A stretch of 43,914 bases of DNA, from contig URDJ01000025.1 of assembly GCA_900546615.1 (NCBI GenBank), positions 1-43,914 of the forward strand, in the 5' to 3' direction. The DNA is from an uncultured Eubacteriales bacterium (GTDB taxonomy: Bacteria; Bacillota; Clostridia; Oscillospirales; Oscillospiraceae). The notes under the pieces were generated by a model. It searched no databases and was not told the origin of the DNA. It worked only from the letters and a program-made list of their open reading frames with translations. This document shows positions 15,725 to 24,500 of the stretch, in pieces. Position 1 is the stretch's first letter, and every line of letters starts with the position of its first letter. Made by a program: the position numbers and the translations under genes.

Positions 15725-16423
15725 ATGCTTGAAGCACTGAAAGAAGAAGTATGCAGGGCGAATCTGATGCTGCCGGAGCACGGTCTCGTGACCTTCACCT
15801 GGGGCAATGTCTCGGGCGTTGACCGCGAGAGCGGGATGATGGTCATAAAGCCCTCGGGCGTGGAATACGACGGCATGCGCCCGGAGGACATGGTGGTCGT
15901 GAGCCTCGAGACCGGCGAGAGGGTGGAGGGGCGCTGGAAGCCCTCGAGCGACACCGACACGCACGTCGCGCTCTATAACGCCTTCCCGAGTATCGGAGGC
16001 GTGGTGCATACGCACAGCCGCTGGGCGACCAGCTTTGCCCAGGCCGGGCGCGGCATCCCCGCTTTCGGCACCACGCAGGGCGACTACTTCTACGGCGAGA
16101 TACCCGTCACCAGAAAGATGACGCCGGAGGAGATAGGGGGCCGCTACGAGCTTGAGACCGGCAACGTAATAATCGAGACCTTCAGGCAGCGCGGGATAGA
16201 CCCCGATCAGGTGCCGGCCGCGCTGGTATACAGCCACGGGCCTTTCGCGTGGGGCAAGGGAGCGATGAACGCCGTCCACAACGCGGTGGTGCTCGAGGAG
16301 GTGGCGTTCATGGCCTTCCACGCCATGGCGCTGACCCCGGGCCTGCCCCCGATGCAACAGGAGCTGCTCGACAAGCACTATCTTAGAAAACACGGCCCCG
16401 GTGCGTATTACGGTCAGGGCTGA
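15725..16423 (+). CDS. araD: L-ribulose-5-phosphate 4-epimerase
   Basis: This 232-residue protein is collinear with class II aldolase-fold AraD (231 residues in E. coli). It shows [16 protein letters not shown], the phosphate-binding PSGVEYD and [12 protein letters not shown], the zinc-binding [12 protein letters not shown] and the C-terminal YSHGPFAWG with another metal histidine. The enzyme converts L-ribulose-5-phosphate to D-xylulose-5-phosphate, feeding the pentose phosphate pathway. It follows the FGGY kinase by 34 bases and precedes the aldose epimerase by 13. No isomerase (AraA) gene is in the window; it must lie elsewhere if L-arabinose is the substrate. Confidence 0.93.
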   Translation: MLEALKEEVCRANLMLPEHGLVTFTWGNVSGVDRESGMMVIKPSGVEYDGMRPEDMVVVSLETGERVEGRWKPSSDTDTHVALYNAFPSIGGVVHTHSRWATSFAQAGRGIPAFGTTQGDYFYGEIPVTRKMTPEEIGGRYELETGNVIIETFRQRGIDPDQVPAALVYSHGPFAWGKGAMNAVHNAVVLEEVAFMAFHAMALTPGLPPMQQELLDKHYLRKHGPGAYYGQG

Positions 16424-16436
16424 GGAGGCGTTGCAT

Positions 16437-17468
16437 ATGAGCGGTTGGAGGATAAGACAATTTGGCACTGCGGAGTGCGTGAGGTTGGAAAACGGCGAGC
16501 TGTCCTGCGAGATACTCACCTGGGGCGGCGCGGTGCGCTGCCTGAACGTGCCGGACAGGAATGGCCGGAGCGTGGATATCGCGCTCGGTTTCGACAGCCT
16601 TGAGGACTACATGGAGCAGACAGGCTATCTCGGTGCGCTCATAGGCCGCTTCGGGAACCGCATAGGCGGCGCGTCCTTTGAACTGGATGGCAGGAGGTAC
16701 GAGCTGTATAAGAACGACGGCGGCAACCACCTGCACGGCGGCAGGCGAGGCTTCGACAAGCGCATCTGGAAGATCGAGGCCCGGGACGACACCCGGCTCG
16801 CGCTCTCGCTCGTGAGCGAGGACGGCGACGAGGGCTACCCCGGCAGGCTGGAGGTCTACGTGCTCTACGAGCTGAAGGAGGACGCGCTGGAGATAAGCTA
16901 CAGGGCCTTTTCGGACGCGGATACGCTCTGCAATCTCACGAACCACACGTATTTCAATTTAAACGGCCACGACAGCGGCACGGTGGAGGGGCAGATAATC
17001 AGGATAAACGCCTCGCACTATACCCCGACGGACGCGTGCCTCATCCCTACCGGAGAGATCGCGGACGTGACGGGTACGCCGATGGACCTGCGCGAGCCGG
17101 TCGTAATAGGCGAGAGAGCCGATCTGGACTTCGAGGCGCTGCGCTTCGGCGGCGGCTTCGACCACAACTATGTCCTGGACGGCGCCGAAGGCAGCCTTAG
17201 GCTCGCGGCCGTGGCAGAGTCACGCGAGACCGGCATCAGGATGGAGACCTGGACTACCCAGCCCGCCGTGCAGTTCTATTCCGGCAACGGCATGGCCGGG
17301 CTGCCGAAGGGCAAGGGCGGCGCGCCCTACGGCCGCCGCTGGGGATTCTGCCTCGAGACCCAGGTGTTCCCCGACGCGCCGCACCACGAAAACTTCCCGT
17401 CTGCCCTGCTGAAAAAAGACGCGGCATACCGCACAAAGACGGTATACCGCTTCGGAAAGACAAACTGA
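16437..17468 (+). CDS. galM: Aldose 1-epimerase (mutarotase)
   Basis: A 343-residue beta-sandwich protein with the family's motifs: GRFGNRIGGASFELDG, NDGGNHLHGG (the first conserved histidine), NHTYFNLNGH (the catalytic histidine) and the C-terminal CLETQVFPDAP with the catalytic glutamate. It interconverts alpha and beta anomers of aldoses. Start at 16437 chosen for GAGGAGG; a longer reading from 16401 would overlap araD. In this operon it would equilibrate incoming L-arabinose before isomerisation. Specificity cannot be read from sequence. Confidence 0.9.
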   Translation: MSGWRIRQFGTAECVRLENGELSCEILTWGGAVRCLNVPDRNGRSVDIALGFDSLEDYMEQTGYLGALIGRFGNRIGGASFELDGRRYELYKNDGGNHLHGGRRGFDKRIWKIEARDDTRLALSLVSEDGDEGYPGRLEVYVLYELKEDALEISYRAFSDADTLCNLTNHTYFNLNGHDSGTVEGQIIRINASHYTPTDACLIPTGEIADVTGTPMDLREPVVIGERADLDFEALRFGGGFDHNYVLDGAEGSLRLAAVAESRETGIRMETWTTQPAVQFYSGNGMAGLPKGKGGAPYGRRWGFCLETQVFPDAPHHENFPSALLKKDAAYRTKTVYRFGKTN

Positions 17469-17507
17469 GCACGCAGGATAACGTCGCATATAAGCGGCGT
17501 CTATGTA

Positions 17508-17771
17508 TCACAGGAAGTTCTGTATGAGCACCAGAAGGACTATGCCGGGGATGCCTAGCACCCCGGCAACGAGCGCATTCACGGCGTTGACGCCCAGCGA
17601 GAAGTCAAAAAATCCTCCGATAAAGTTGAAAACGAACAGCAGCACAAGACCGGAGAGCATGTTAAGCAGCAGCTTGAACAGGAACTTTATGGGCAGCCTT
17701 ATGATACTGATGAGCAGCCAGATGAGCAGGCCGCATACTAAAATGGTGATGACAGTCGCCAGCGGCGGCAT
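17508..17771 (-). CDS. bofA: BofA-family pro-sigmaK processing inhibitor
   Basis: An 87-residue integral membrane protein, almost entirely hydrophobic, with two or three transmembrane segments. The C-terminal half (FNFIGGFFDFSLGVNAVNAL, then GVLGIPGIVLLVLI) is the conserved BofA core. In Bacillus BofA holds the SpoIVFB protease inactive in the outer forespore membrane until a forespore signal arrives. AAAGGAGG precedes the ATG. It follows the yaaL homologue by 13 bases, the same pair order as in Bacillus. It is the best marker of sporulation here. Confidence 0.85.
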   Translation of the reverse strand: MPPLATVITILVCGLLIWLLISIIRLPIKFLFKLLLNMLSGLVLLFVFNFIGGFFDFSLGVNAVNALVAGVLGIPGIVLLVLIQNFL

Positions 17772-17784
17772 TTTTGTGCCTCCT

Positions 17785-18000
17785 TTACAGGTAAAACGAT
17801 TTTAGGTTGCGAACGGCGCAGTTGTACTTGGACTTCAGGGCGCTGATCTCGAAGATACAGGTATCGAGCTGCGCGGGGTCGGTGACGTTGTTGAATCTCA
17901 TGTAGGTGTCGTCCAGCTGGGAACGGACGCTGTTTATCTCATCCACGGCCTTTTTGATATCGGCTTTGAGCGCCCTGGCCTGTCTTGAACGTTTGGACAA
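17785..18000 (-). CDS. yaaL: YaaL-family (DUF2508) protein
   Basis: A 71-residue, mostly helical, basic protein (ALKADIKKAVDEINSVRSQL, then LKSKYNCAVRNLKSFYL) matching the DUF2508/YaaL pattern. Start is TTG at 18000; a TGA three codons upstream closes the frame, and AAGGAG lies about 11 bases before. In Bacillus yaaL sits between recR and bofA; here recR is absent and a noncoding, structured region lies upstream. Function unknown, but conservation with bofA points to the sporulation setting. Confidence 0.75.
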   Translation of the reverse strand: MSKRSRQARALKADIKKAVDEINSVRSQLDDTYMRFNNVTDPAQLDTCIFEISALKSKYNCAVRNLKSFYL

Positions 18001-18074
18001 AGTATATCACACTCCTTGTCCATATTGTATTCAAAGCCGGGGCGTTTTAACCAATAAGAACAAAAATTGGCGCT

Positions 18075-18080
18075 GATAAT
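18075..18080 (+). promoter_or_regulatory. Possible -10 box of the structured RNA
   Basis: GATAAT preceded by TG-rich sequence places the start near 18086. No good -35 box is visible at 16-18 bases, so the promoter call is tentative. Confidence 0.4.
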
Positions 18081-18085
18081 GGGCG

Positions 18086-18363
18086 CGCGCCGTGCCATAC
18101 TAGACTCGGACTTCACAAGAGAGCGGTCCGGCAGGGCGAAAGAGAAAAACCCAAGGCCGGTGCCCGGTGCGGAAAGCGCCAGATGGGCGAATGGCCGTCC
18201 GTTCAAAAAACGGGCTGCCGGAAGGATGAGGACTCTGTTCCAGCAGGGACATCGAGCATCATTCAATACGCGAGAGAATGAAGTCAAGTGCCGAAGTACG
18301 AAGCGATAGCTGCGTATGTAACGGCGCGGCGGGGAAGCGCTAGAGCGCAGCCCCGCTTTTTTT
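18086..18363 (+). ncRNA. Predicted structured noncoding RNA, family not recognised
   Basis: About 280 bases without a credible gene end in a strong intrinsic terminator and fold into a closed multibranch structure. The ends pair: CGCGCCGT (18086-18093) with ACGGCGCG (18321-18328), continued by CATAC with GTATG. GACTTCA (18109-18115) pairs with TGAAGTC (18279-18285). Local hairpins lie at 18128-18160, 18162-18188 (GGAAA loop), 18193-18219 (GTCCGTT/AACGGGC) and 18225-18253. A GATAAT -10 box at 18075-18080 would start transcription at ~18086, exactly at the closing stem. It lacks the signatures I know for tmRNA, RNase P, SRP RNA or T-boxes. A raiA-type or other Firmicute RNA is possible. The stems were found by eye. 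Confidence 0.6.
18329..18363 (+). terminator. Strong intrinsic terminator of the structured RNA
   Basis: GCGGGG/CCCCGC encloses an inner GCGC-TAGA-GCGC stem and is followed by seven T residues (18357-18363). It ends just before the promoter of the topoisomerase operon. Confidence 0.9.
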
Positions 18364-18364
18364 C

Positions 18365-18393
18365 TTGCAATTTGGGGACGGGTGGTCTATACT
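18365..18393 (+). promoter_or_regulatory. Promoter of the topoisomerase operon
   Basis: TTGCAA (18365-18370) and TATACT (18388-18393) are 17 bases apart. The predicted start is about 57 bases before the topoisomerase B gene. Confidence 0.65.
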
Positions 18394-18456
18394 ATATAAG
18401 TAAAAATATGCAATTTTGCGCTACAACATATTGATATTGTGAGGGAAAAACTGCAA

Positions 18457-20442
18457 ATGGCAAGAAACACTCCCGAGTCCTACGGGAACGAGAGCATATC
18501 CCAGCTCAAGGGTGAGGACAGGGTACGCAAACGCCCTGCGGTCATATTCGGCTCTGACGGGCTGGAGGGCTGCGAGCACGCGGTGTTCGAGATACTCTCC
18601 AACTCCATCGACGAGGCCAGGGCCGGAAACGGAAGCATTATAACACTTACTCGCTTTCTCGACAAGAGCATAGAGTGCGAGGACTTCGGCCGCGGCTGTC
18701 CCGTGGACTGGAACCCGGCGGAGAAGAAATACAACTGGGAGCTGGTCTTCTGCGAGCTCTACGCCGGCGGCAAATACCGCAACAACGAGGGCGGCGACTA
18801 TGAGTATTCGCTGGGACTCAACGGTCTCGGCACCTGCGCGACGCAGTATTCATCCGAGTACATGGACGTCACCGTCCGGCGCGACGGGAAGAAATACACG
18901 CTGCACTTTGAAAAGGGCCGCATAAAGGGCAAGCTCGAGGAGGAACCGGCGGACCGGAAAAAGACCGGCACCACAATAAAATGGCGTCCCGACCTCGAGG
19001 TCTTTACGGATATCGACATACCGCTCGAATACTACACCGAGACGCTCAAGCGTCAGGCCGTCGTGAACGCGGGCGTCACCTTCCGGCTGAAAAACGAGGT
19101 CGCACAGGGTAAGTTTGAGACGACGGACTTCGTCTACGAGAACGGAATTCTGGACTATGTGGGCGAGATAGCGGGGGAGGACACGCTCTCGACCCCGGCC
19201 TTCATACAGGCAGAGCGCAGAGGGCGCGACCGGGCCGACAAGCCCGAGTACAAGGTCAAGCTTTCGGCGGCCTTCTGCTTCTCGAACAAGGTAAACGCCA
19301 TAGAGTATTACCACAACAGTTCCTTCCTGGAGCACGGCGGCGCGCCGGAGAAGGCCGCAAGGAGCGCATTCGTGAGCGCGGTGGATGCGTATATAAAAAA
19401 GGTCGGCAAATACCAGAAGAATGAGTCGAAGATCAGCTTTCAGGACGTGGCCGACTGCCTCGTGCTCGTGACGAATTGCTTTTCGACCCAGACCTCGTAT
19501 GAGAACCAGACGAAGAAGGCCATCACGAACCGGTTCATACAGGAGGCCATGACGGAGTTCCTGCGCTCGCAGCTCGAGGTGTATTTCATCGAGCACAAGG
19601 CCGAGGCGGACAGGGTGGCCGATCAGGTGCTCATAAATAAGCGCAGCCGCGAGCAGGCGGAGAAGGCGCGCCTGACCATAAAGAAGAAGCTCACTGGCAG
19701 CATGGACATCTCGAACAGGGTGCAGAAGTTCGTGGACTGCCGCAGCCGCGACGTGTCGAAGCGCGAGATATACATCGTCGAGGGCGACTCGGCTCTTGGC
19801 GCGTGCAAGCTGTCGAGGGACGCGGAGTTTCAGGGCATCATGCCGGTCCGCGGCAAGATACTCAACTGCCTCAAGGCCGACTACGGCAGGATATTCAAGA
19901 GCGAAATAATAACGGATTTAATAAAGGTGCTCGGCTGCGGCGTGGAGGTGCAAAAGCACATAAAGGAGCTGCCGGCATTCGAGTTGGACAGTTTGAGGTG
20001 GAGTAAGGTCATCATCTGCACCGACGCGGACGTGGACGGCTTCCAGATACGGACGCTCATCCTGACGATGCTCTACCGCCTCGCTCCGACGCTGATACGC
20101 GAGGGTTACGTGTATATAGCCGAGTCGCCGCTCTACGAGATAGAATCGGGCGGCAAGACGTGGTTTGCGTACTCGGAGCGCGAGAAGGCCGAGATATTGG
20201 ACGGCCTGGGGAAGGCAAAGGTTTCAATAAGCCGCTCGAAGGGCCTGGGCGAGAACGACCCGGACATGATGTGGCTGACGACGATGAACCCGGAGACGCG
20301 GCGGCTCATCCGTGTCATGCCGGAGGACGCGGAGCGCACGAGCGAGATGTTCGACCTGCTGCTTGGCGACGATCTCGCTGGCAGAAAGCAGCACATATCG
20401 GAGTTTGGCAGCCAGTATCTGGACCTTGCCGACATATCCTGA
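18457..20442 (+). CDS. Divergent type II topoisomerase subunit B (GyrB/ParE-like)
   Basis: A ~661-residue protein with the GHKL ATPase (FEILSNSIDEA, then DFGRGCPVD and GLNGLGTCA), the transducer domain and the C-terminal TOPRIM region (YIVEGDSALGA; IICTDADVDGFQIRTLIL). The canonical DNGRGIPVD reads DFGRGCPVD and EGDSAGGS reads EGDSALGA, showing a divergent paralogue, not the housekeeping gyrase. It hydrolyses ATP and with the A subunit passes one duplex through another. Start at ATG 18457 chosen with GAGGGA upstream; GTG 18439 is possible. First gene of a packed operon running to 25727. Confidence 0.88.
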   Translation: MARNTPESYGNESISQLKGEDRVRKRPAVIFGSDGLEGCEHAVFEILSNSIDEARAGNGSIITLTRFLDKSIECEDFGRGCPVDWNPAEKKYNWELVFCELYAGGKYRNNEGGDYEYSLGLNGLGTCATQYSSEYMDVTVRRDGKKYTLHFEKGRIKGKLEEEPADRKKTGTTIKWRPDLEVFTDIDIPLEYYTETLKRQAVVNAGVTFRLKNEVAQGKFETTDFVYENGILDYVGEIAGEDTLSTPAFIQAERRGRDRADKPEYKVKLSAAFCFSNKVNAIEYYHNSSFLEHGGAPEKAARSAFVSAVDAYIKKVGKYQKNESKISFQDVADCLVLVTNCFSTQTSYENQTKKAITNRFIQEAMTEFLRSQLEVYFIEHKAEADRVADQVLINKRSREQAEKARLTIKKKLTGSMDISNRVQKFVDCRSRDVSKREIYIVEGDSALGACKLSRDAEFQGIMPVRGKILNCLKADYGRIFKSEIITDLIKVLGCGVEVQKHIKELPAFELDSLRWSKVIICTDADVDGFQIRTLILTMLYRLAPTLIREGYVYIAESPLYEIESGGKTWFAYSEREKAEILDGLGKAKVSISRSKGLGENDPDMMWLTTMNPETRRLIRVMPEDAERTSEMFDLLLGDDLAGRKQHISEFGSQYLDLADIS

Positions 20443-20454
20443 GGGGGTTTGGGA

Positions 20455-20745
20455 ATGAGATTCAAGACAGTCAAAAAGGTCGCGATAGCGGGTCTGCTGC
20501 TCTCGCTTGCGCTGTGCTTCATCGGCATTTTCGGCATGGACCCGTCGTCCGAGCAGGCGGGCAGCATGGCGATATGGGCGATAGTTGTGCTGCTGTTCAC
20601 GATGGCGGTGGTGCTCAAGTGGAGCCGCTGCCCGTGGTGCGGGGAGCTTATCATCAAGAAGCTGTTCTCGATAAAGGAGTGCCCGCACTGCGGCCGCGAC
20701 CTCGAGACGGGCAAAAAGAAAAAAGGCAAGGGCGGAAGAAAATAA
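20455..20745 (+). CDS. Small membrane protein with C-terminal zinc ribbon
   Basis: A 96-residue protein with two transmembrane helices (~9-27 and ~38-55) and a rubredoxin/zinc-ribbon-like motif RCPWCGELIIKK with ECPHCGRDLE, then a lysine-rich tail. GAGGGGG lies seven bases before the ATG at 20455. It is 12 bases after topoisomerase subunit B, and its stop directly precedes subunit A, so it is translated with both. No function is known to me. The order suggests a link to the topoisomerase, perhaps membrane attachment, but this is inference. Confidence 0.7.
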   Translation: MRFKTVKKVAIAGLLLSLALCFIGIFGMDPSSEQAGSMAIWAIVVLLFTMAVVLKWSRCPWCGELIIKKLFSIKECPHCGRDLETGKKKKGKGGRK

Positions 20746-22995
20746 ATGGCGCGTAAAAAACCGGCGCAAGAGCCGGAGAACAAGAGGAAGACGAACGAGA
20801 ACGTCATGGGCCTGCGTGCCGAGGTGCTCGAGCAGCCCATAACCGAGACTCTTGAGACGAACTACATGCCATACGCGATGAGCGTCATCGTCTCGAGGGC
20901 GATACCGGAGATAGACGGCTTCAAGCCGAGCCACCGCAAGCTGCTCTATACGATGTACAAGATGGGGCTGCTCACCGGCTCGAGGACAAAATCGGCGAAT
21001 ATCGTGGGCCAGACCATGCGGCTCAACCCACACGGCGACGCGGCGATATACGAGACGATGGTGCGGCTTGCAAAGGGCTGCGAGGCGCTCAACACGCCAT
21101 TTGTGGACTCGAAGGGCAACTTCGGCAAGGTGTACTCGCGGGATATGTCCTATGCGGCCTCGAGGTACACGGAGGCGAAGCTTTCGGCAATATGCGCCGA
21201 GGTGTTCCGGGATATAGACAAGGACACGGTGGACTTCGTGGACAATTATGACGGCAGCATGAAGGAGCCGGCGCTGCTGCCGACCGCGTTTCCGAACGTG
21301 CTGGTGTCCGCGAATACGGGTATAGCCGTCGGCATGGCGAGCCAGATATGCGGCTTCAATCTCAGCGAGGTCTGTGAGACGGCGATAAACTATATCCGCG
21401 ACCCGGACTGCGACCTCATGGCGACCCTGCCCGCGCCGGACTTCCCAACGGGCGGGGAGGTTATCATGGAGCCGGGCGTCATGGAGGAAATTTACCGCAC
21501 GGGCCGGGGCAGCTTCAAGGTCCGCTCCCGCTGGCGCTATGACGCGAAGGAAAACGTCATAGAGATATACGAGATACCATATACTACCACGGCGGAGGCC
21601 GTTATGGACAAGGTCGCGGAGCTGGTTAAGGCGGGCAAGGCCAAGGAGATTTCCGACATGCGCGACGAGACGGATCTGGGCGGACTCAAATTGGCCATCG
21701 ACTTAAAGCGCGGCGCCGATCCGGAAAAGCTCATGGCAAAGCTCTTTAAATCCACGACGCTCATGGACAGCTTTGCCTGCAACTTCAATATACTCATCGC
21801 GGGCACGCCCAAAGTCATGGGCGTGCGGGAGATACTCTCGGAGTGGACGGCCTGGCGGCTCGACTGCGTGAAGCGGCGCATCTGGTTCGACATGAGCCGC
21901 AAGAAGGAGAAGCTGCACCTGCTACAGGGCCTTGGGAAGATACTTCTCGACATAGACAAGGCCATAGCCATCATAAGGAATACCGAGCGCGAGGCGGACG
22001 TCGTGCCGAACCTGATGGACGGCTTCGGCATCGACAAGGTTCAGGCCGAGTTCGTGGCGGAGATAAAGCTGCGGAACATAAACCGGGAGTATATCTTAAA
22101 GCGCACGGCGGAGACAGAGAGCCTCGAAAGCGAGATAGCCGAGCTCGAGGCCACGCTGAACAGCCGCAGAAGGCTCCAGAACGTTATCGTGAAGGAGCTG
22201 GAGCGTATAGTAAAGGAGTATCCGTCAGAGCGGCGAACGGGCATAGTGTACGCCGACGAGCTGCCTGAGGAGGTCGAGGAGGAGCAGGTAGAGGATTACC
22301 CGGTGCGGGTGTTCGTGTCGCGGGAGGGCTACCTGAAGAAGATAACGCCGCAGTCGCTGAGAATGGCCTCGGAACAGAAGTACAAGGAGGGCGACGGCCC
22401 TGCGACGGAGTTCGACGCGACGAACCGCTCCGAGCTGCTGGTGTTTACGGACAGGCAGCAGGTGTATAAGACGAGGCTTGCGGACTTCGAGGATAACAAG
22501 GCCTCGGTGCTGGGCGTGTACCTGCCGGGCAAGCTGGAGATGGACGAGGGAGAACGGGTCGTGCAGGTCGTCGACCCCGGCGACTACTCGGGACAGATAC
22601 TGCTGTTCTTCGAAAACGGCAAGGCGGCAAGGCTCGCGCTTTCGGCGTATGAGACGAAGACGAACAGGAAGAAGCTCCTGAACGCCTATTCGGACAAGAG
22701 CCCGCTGGTGTGCATACTTCAGCTCGGCGAGGAGCTGGAGCTTGCGGCGTTCTCAACAGAAGGCCGCGCCATCATTTTCAGCAGCGCATTGCTTGCGCCG
22801 AAGACCTCGCGCTCGACGCAGGGTGTAGCGGTGATGACCATGAAGCCGAAATACAAGCTGAGCGGTGCCCGGCCGCTGCATGAGACGGGCATCAAAAACC
22901 TCTCCCGCTACCGCGTCCGCAGCCTTCCTGCTGCCGGCGCGCTGCTAAGGGACGAGGACAGGGGAGAAAAACAACTGTCTCTATTGGAGGAATAG
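20746..22995 (+). CDS. Divergent type II topoisomerase subunit A (GyrA/ParC-like)
   Basis: A 749-residue subunit. The winged-helix breakage-reunion domain begins YAMSVIVSRAIPEIDGFKP, and the catalytic tyrosine is Y141 in SRYTEAKLS. A coiled-coil gate (~440-510) and a beta-pinwheel C-terminal domain (from ~530) follow. No GyrA box (QRRGxxG) is visible, so it is more likely a decatenase/ParC-type enzyme than a gyrase. In the quinolone region the motif is PHGDAAIYE: alanine (A99) and glutamate (E103) replace the E. coli Ser83 and Asp87. The next gene, yitT-like, starts two bases after this stop. Confidence 0.88.
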   Translation: MARKKPAQEPENKRKTNENVMGLRAEVLEQPITETLETNYMPYAMSVIVSRAIPEIDGFKPSHRKLLYTMYKMGLLTGSRTKSANIVGQTMRLNPHGDAAIYETMVRLAKGCEALNTPFVDSKGNFGKVYSRDMSYAASRYTEAKLSAICAEVFRDIDKDTVDFVDNYDGSMKEPALLPTAFPNVLVSANTGIAVGMASQICGFNLSEVCETAINYIRDPDCDLMATLPAPDFPTGGEVIMEPGVMEEIYRTGRGSFKVRSRWRYDAKENVIEIYEIPYTTTAEAVMDKVAELVKAGKAKEISDMRDETDLGGLKLAIDLKRGADPEKLMAKLFKSTTLMDSFACNFNILIAGTPKVMGVREILSEWTAWRLDCVKRRIWFDMSRKKEKLHLLQGLGKILLDIDKAIAIIRNTEREADVVPNLMDGFGIDKVQAEFVAEIKLRNINREYILKRTAETESLESEIAELEATLNSRRRLQNVIVKELERIVKEYPSERRTGIVYADELPEEVEEEQVEDYPVRVFVSREGYLKKITPQSLRMASEQKYKEGDGPATEFDATNRSELLVFTDRQQVYKTRLADFEDNKASVLGVYLPGKLEMDEGERVVQVVDPGDYSGQILLFFENGKAARLALSAYETKTNRKKLLNAYSDKSPLVCILQLGEELELAAFSTEGRAIIFSSALLAPKTSRSTQGVAVMTMKPKYKLSGARPLHETGIKNLSRYRVRSLPAAGALLRDEDRGEKQLSLLEE

Positions 22996-22997
22996 TG

Positions 22998-23867
22998 ATG
23001 CTGCACACAAAGACGATTAGGGACTATCTTCGGGAATATGCGCTCATAGTCCTCGGTTCCGTTATTTACGCAGTTGGCTTCCGCTTTTTCTTCTACCCCA
23101 ACGATATCATCGCCGGCGGTGTCACCGGCATTGCGATGATCATCAACTACCTGACCGACATCCCCGTCGGCGTGATCAACATCGTTATAAACATCCCGCT
23201 GTTCATTCTCGCCTGGAGAGCATTCGGGCTGAAGTTTATCATCGGCTCCTTTGTGGCCACGATGCTCTCCTCGGTGCTGATGGACGTATTTGCCCTGATT
23301 CCGGTTTCGGTCACCGACAATCTGCTGCTCGCGGCCATCTATGGCGGCGTCATCTACGGTTTGGGCCTCGGCCTCATCTACCGCGCGGGAGACACCACGG
23401 GCGGCATCGACATAGTGGCAAAGTTTGTGCGCAGGAAGTATCCCTATATCAACTTCGGCACAATAATCCTGATTTTGGACATCGTTATTATTGCGGCCTT
23501 TGCACTCATCTTTAACCAGTATGAGGCGGCGATGTATGCCATAATAGGCATGTTCATTGTCACTCGGGTCATTGACCTTGTGCTTTACGGCATGGGCACG
23601 TCGAAGGTCTGCTATATCATCAGCGATGAGAGCGACAAGCTCAAGAACGCCATCACCGCGACCCTTGGACGCGGCGTGACCCTGCTGCACGGTGAGGGCG
23701 CTTACACCGGCAAGGCGAAAAACGTCATCCTCTGCGTCATCAAGAAGCACCAGATCATGGACGTTCGGCGCATAATCAAGTCCATTGATACCCACGCATT
23801 TCTGATCGTGACCGAAGCCAAGAACGTTTACGGCAACGGTTTCGGCGATATATCCGACGAGAGCTGA
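22998..23867 (+). CDS. YitT-family membrane protein (DUF161/DUF2179)
   Basis: A 289-residue protein with about six transmembrane segments (YAVGFRFFFYPNDIIAGGVT; YGLGLGLIYRAGDTTGGIDI) and a C-terminal soluble DUF2179 domain (from ~225: GRGVTLLHGEGAYTGKAKNV). This is the standard layout of YitT proteins, whose exact function is unsettled. ATG at 22998 chosen over the GTG overlapping the previous stop because TTGGAGG is seven bases upstream. It is co-transcribed with the topoisomerase genes and the LUD gene. Confidence 0.85.
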   Translation: MLHTKTIRDYLREYALIVLGSVIYAVGFRFFFYPNDIIAGGVTGIAMIINYLTDIPVGVINIVINIPLFILAWRAFGLKFIIGSFVATMLSSVLMDVFALIPVSVTDNLLLAAIYGGVIYGLGLGLIYRAGDTTGGIDIVAKFVRRKYPYINFGTIILILDIVIIAAFALIFNQYEAAMYAIIGMFIVTRVIDLVLYGMGTSKVCYIISDESDKLKNAITATLGRGVTLLHGEGAYTGKAKNVILCVIKKHQIMDVRRIIKSIDTHAFLIVTEAKNVYGNGFGDISDES

Positions 23868-23881
23868 GAAAGGAGAAAACC

Positions 23882-24478
23882 ATGGATATTGAAAGACTGA
23901 AGAAGAATCTCGAGGGACGCGGTTTCACGTTTAAATACTTCGAGACCGGAGCCGAGGCATCGGACTATCTTGCGGAGCAGATGGCCGGGAAAACGGTGGG
24001 CATAGGCGGCAGCATGACGGTCGAAACTATCGGACTGTATAATAAGCTGCTGGATAAGGCGGCGGATGTCGCCTGGCACTGGAAGACCGAGCCGAACGAG
24101 GCAAAAGAAAGGGCTGCAAAGGCCGAGGTGTATGTCTCGAGCGCGAACGGTATTGCCGAGACCGGCGAGATCATAAACATAGACGGTGCCGGTAACCGTG
24201 TGGCCTCGAATCTCTACGGGCACGGGAAGGTCTATATCGTCGCGGGCGTGAACAAGGTATGTCCGGATGTTGAGTCCGCCTTCCAGCGCGCGAGGAACGT
24301 CGCCGCGCCGAAGAACGCGCGCAGGTTCGGCAAGAATACGCCCTGCGTGACGGGCGAGCTCAGGTGCTACGACTGCCGCAGCCCGGAGCGCATCTGCCGC
24401 GGCGTGTCCATGCTCATGGAGCCGATGATGGGCATGCCCGTCGAGGTGGTCATAATAAACGAGGAGCTCGGCTACTGA
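23882..24478 (+). CDS. LUD-domain (LutC-like) protein
   Basis: A 198-residue soluble protein of the LUD (DUF162) family. Visible motifs are VGIGGSMTVETIGL near residue 40, a central VYVSSANGIAETGEIINIDG and VYIVAGVNKV. Family members include LutC of the lactate oxidation complex; single short LUD proteins are common in clostridia with unknown substrates. Cysteines in GELRCYDCRSPERICRG near the C terminus could bind metal. No LutA/LutB partners are nearby, so a lactate role is not supported by context. Confidence 0.82.
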   Translation: MDIERLKKNLEGRGFTFKYFETGAEASDYLAEQMAGKTVGIGGSMTVETIGLYNKLLDKAADVAWHWKTEPNEAKERAAKAEVYVSSANGIAETGEIINIDGAGNRVASNLYGHGKVYIVAGVNKVCPDVESAFQRARNVAAPKNARRFGKNTPCVTGELRCYDCRSPERICRGVSMLMEPMMGMPVEVVIINEELGY

Positions 24479-24500
24479 GTTGAGGGAAGGAGGCGCAGCC

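Noticed and set aside
14065..15960. 631-codon minus-strand frame opposite the sugar kinase
   Set aside because: The plus-strand kinase has clear FGGY motifs throughout; the antisense frame has arginine/histidine-rich low-complexity content typical of shadows.
18067..18309. 80-codon plus-strand frame inside the structured RNA
   Set aside because: No ribosome site, no family likeness and overlap with paired RNA helices; it is more likely noncoding.
23882..24478. Lactate oxidation operon (lutABC)
   Set aside because: Only a single LUD protein is present, without LutA or LutB genes nearby.
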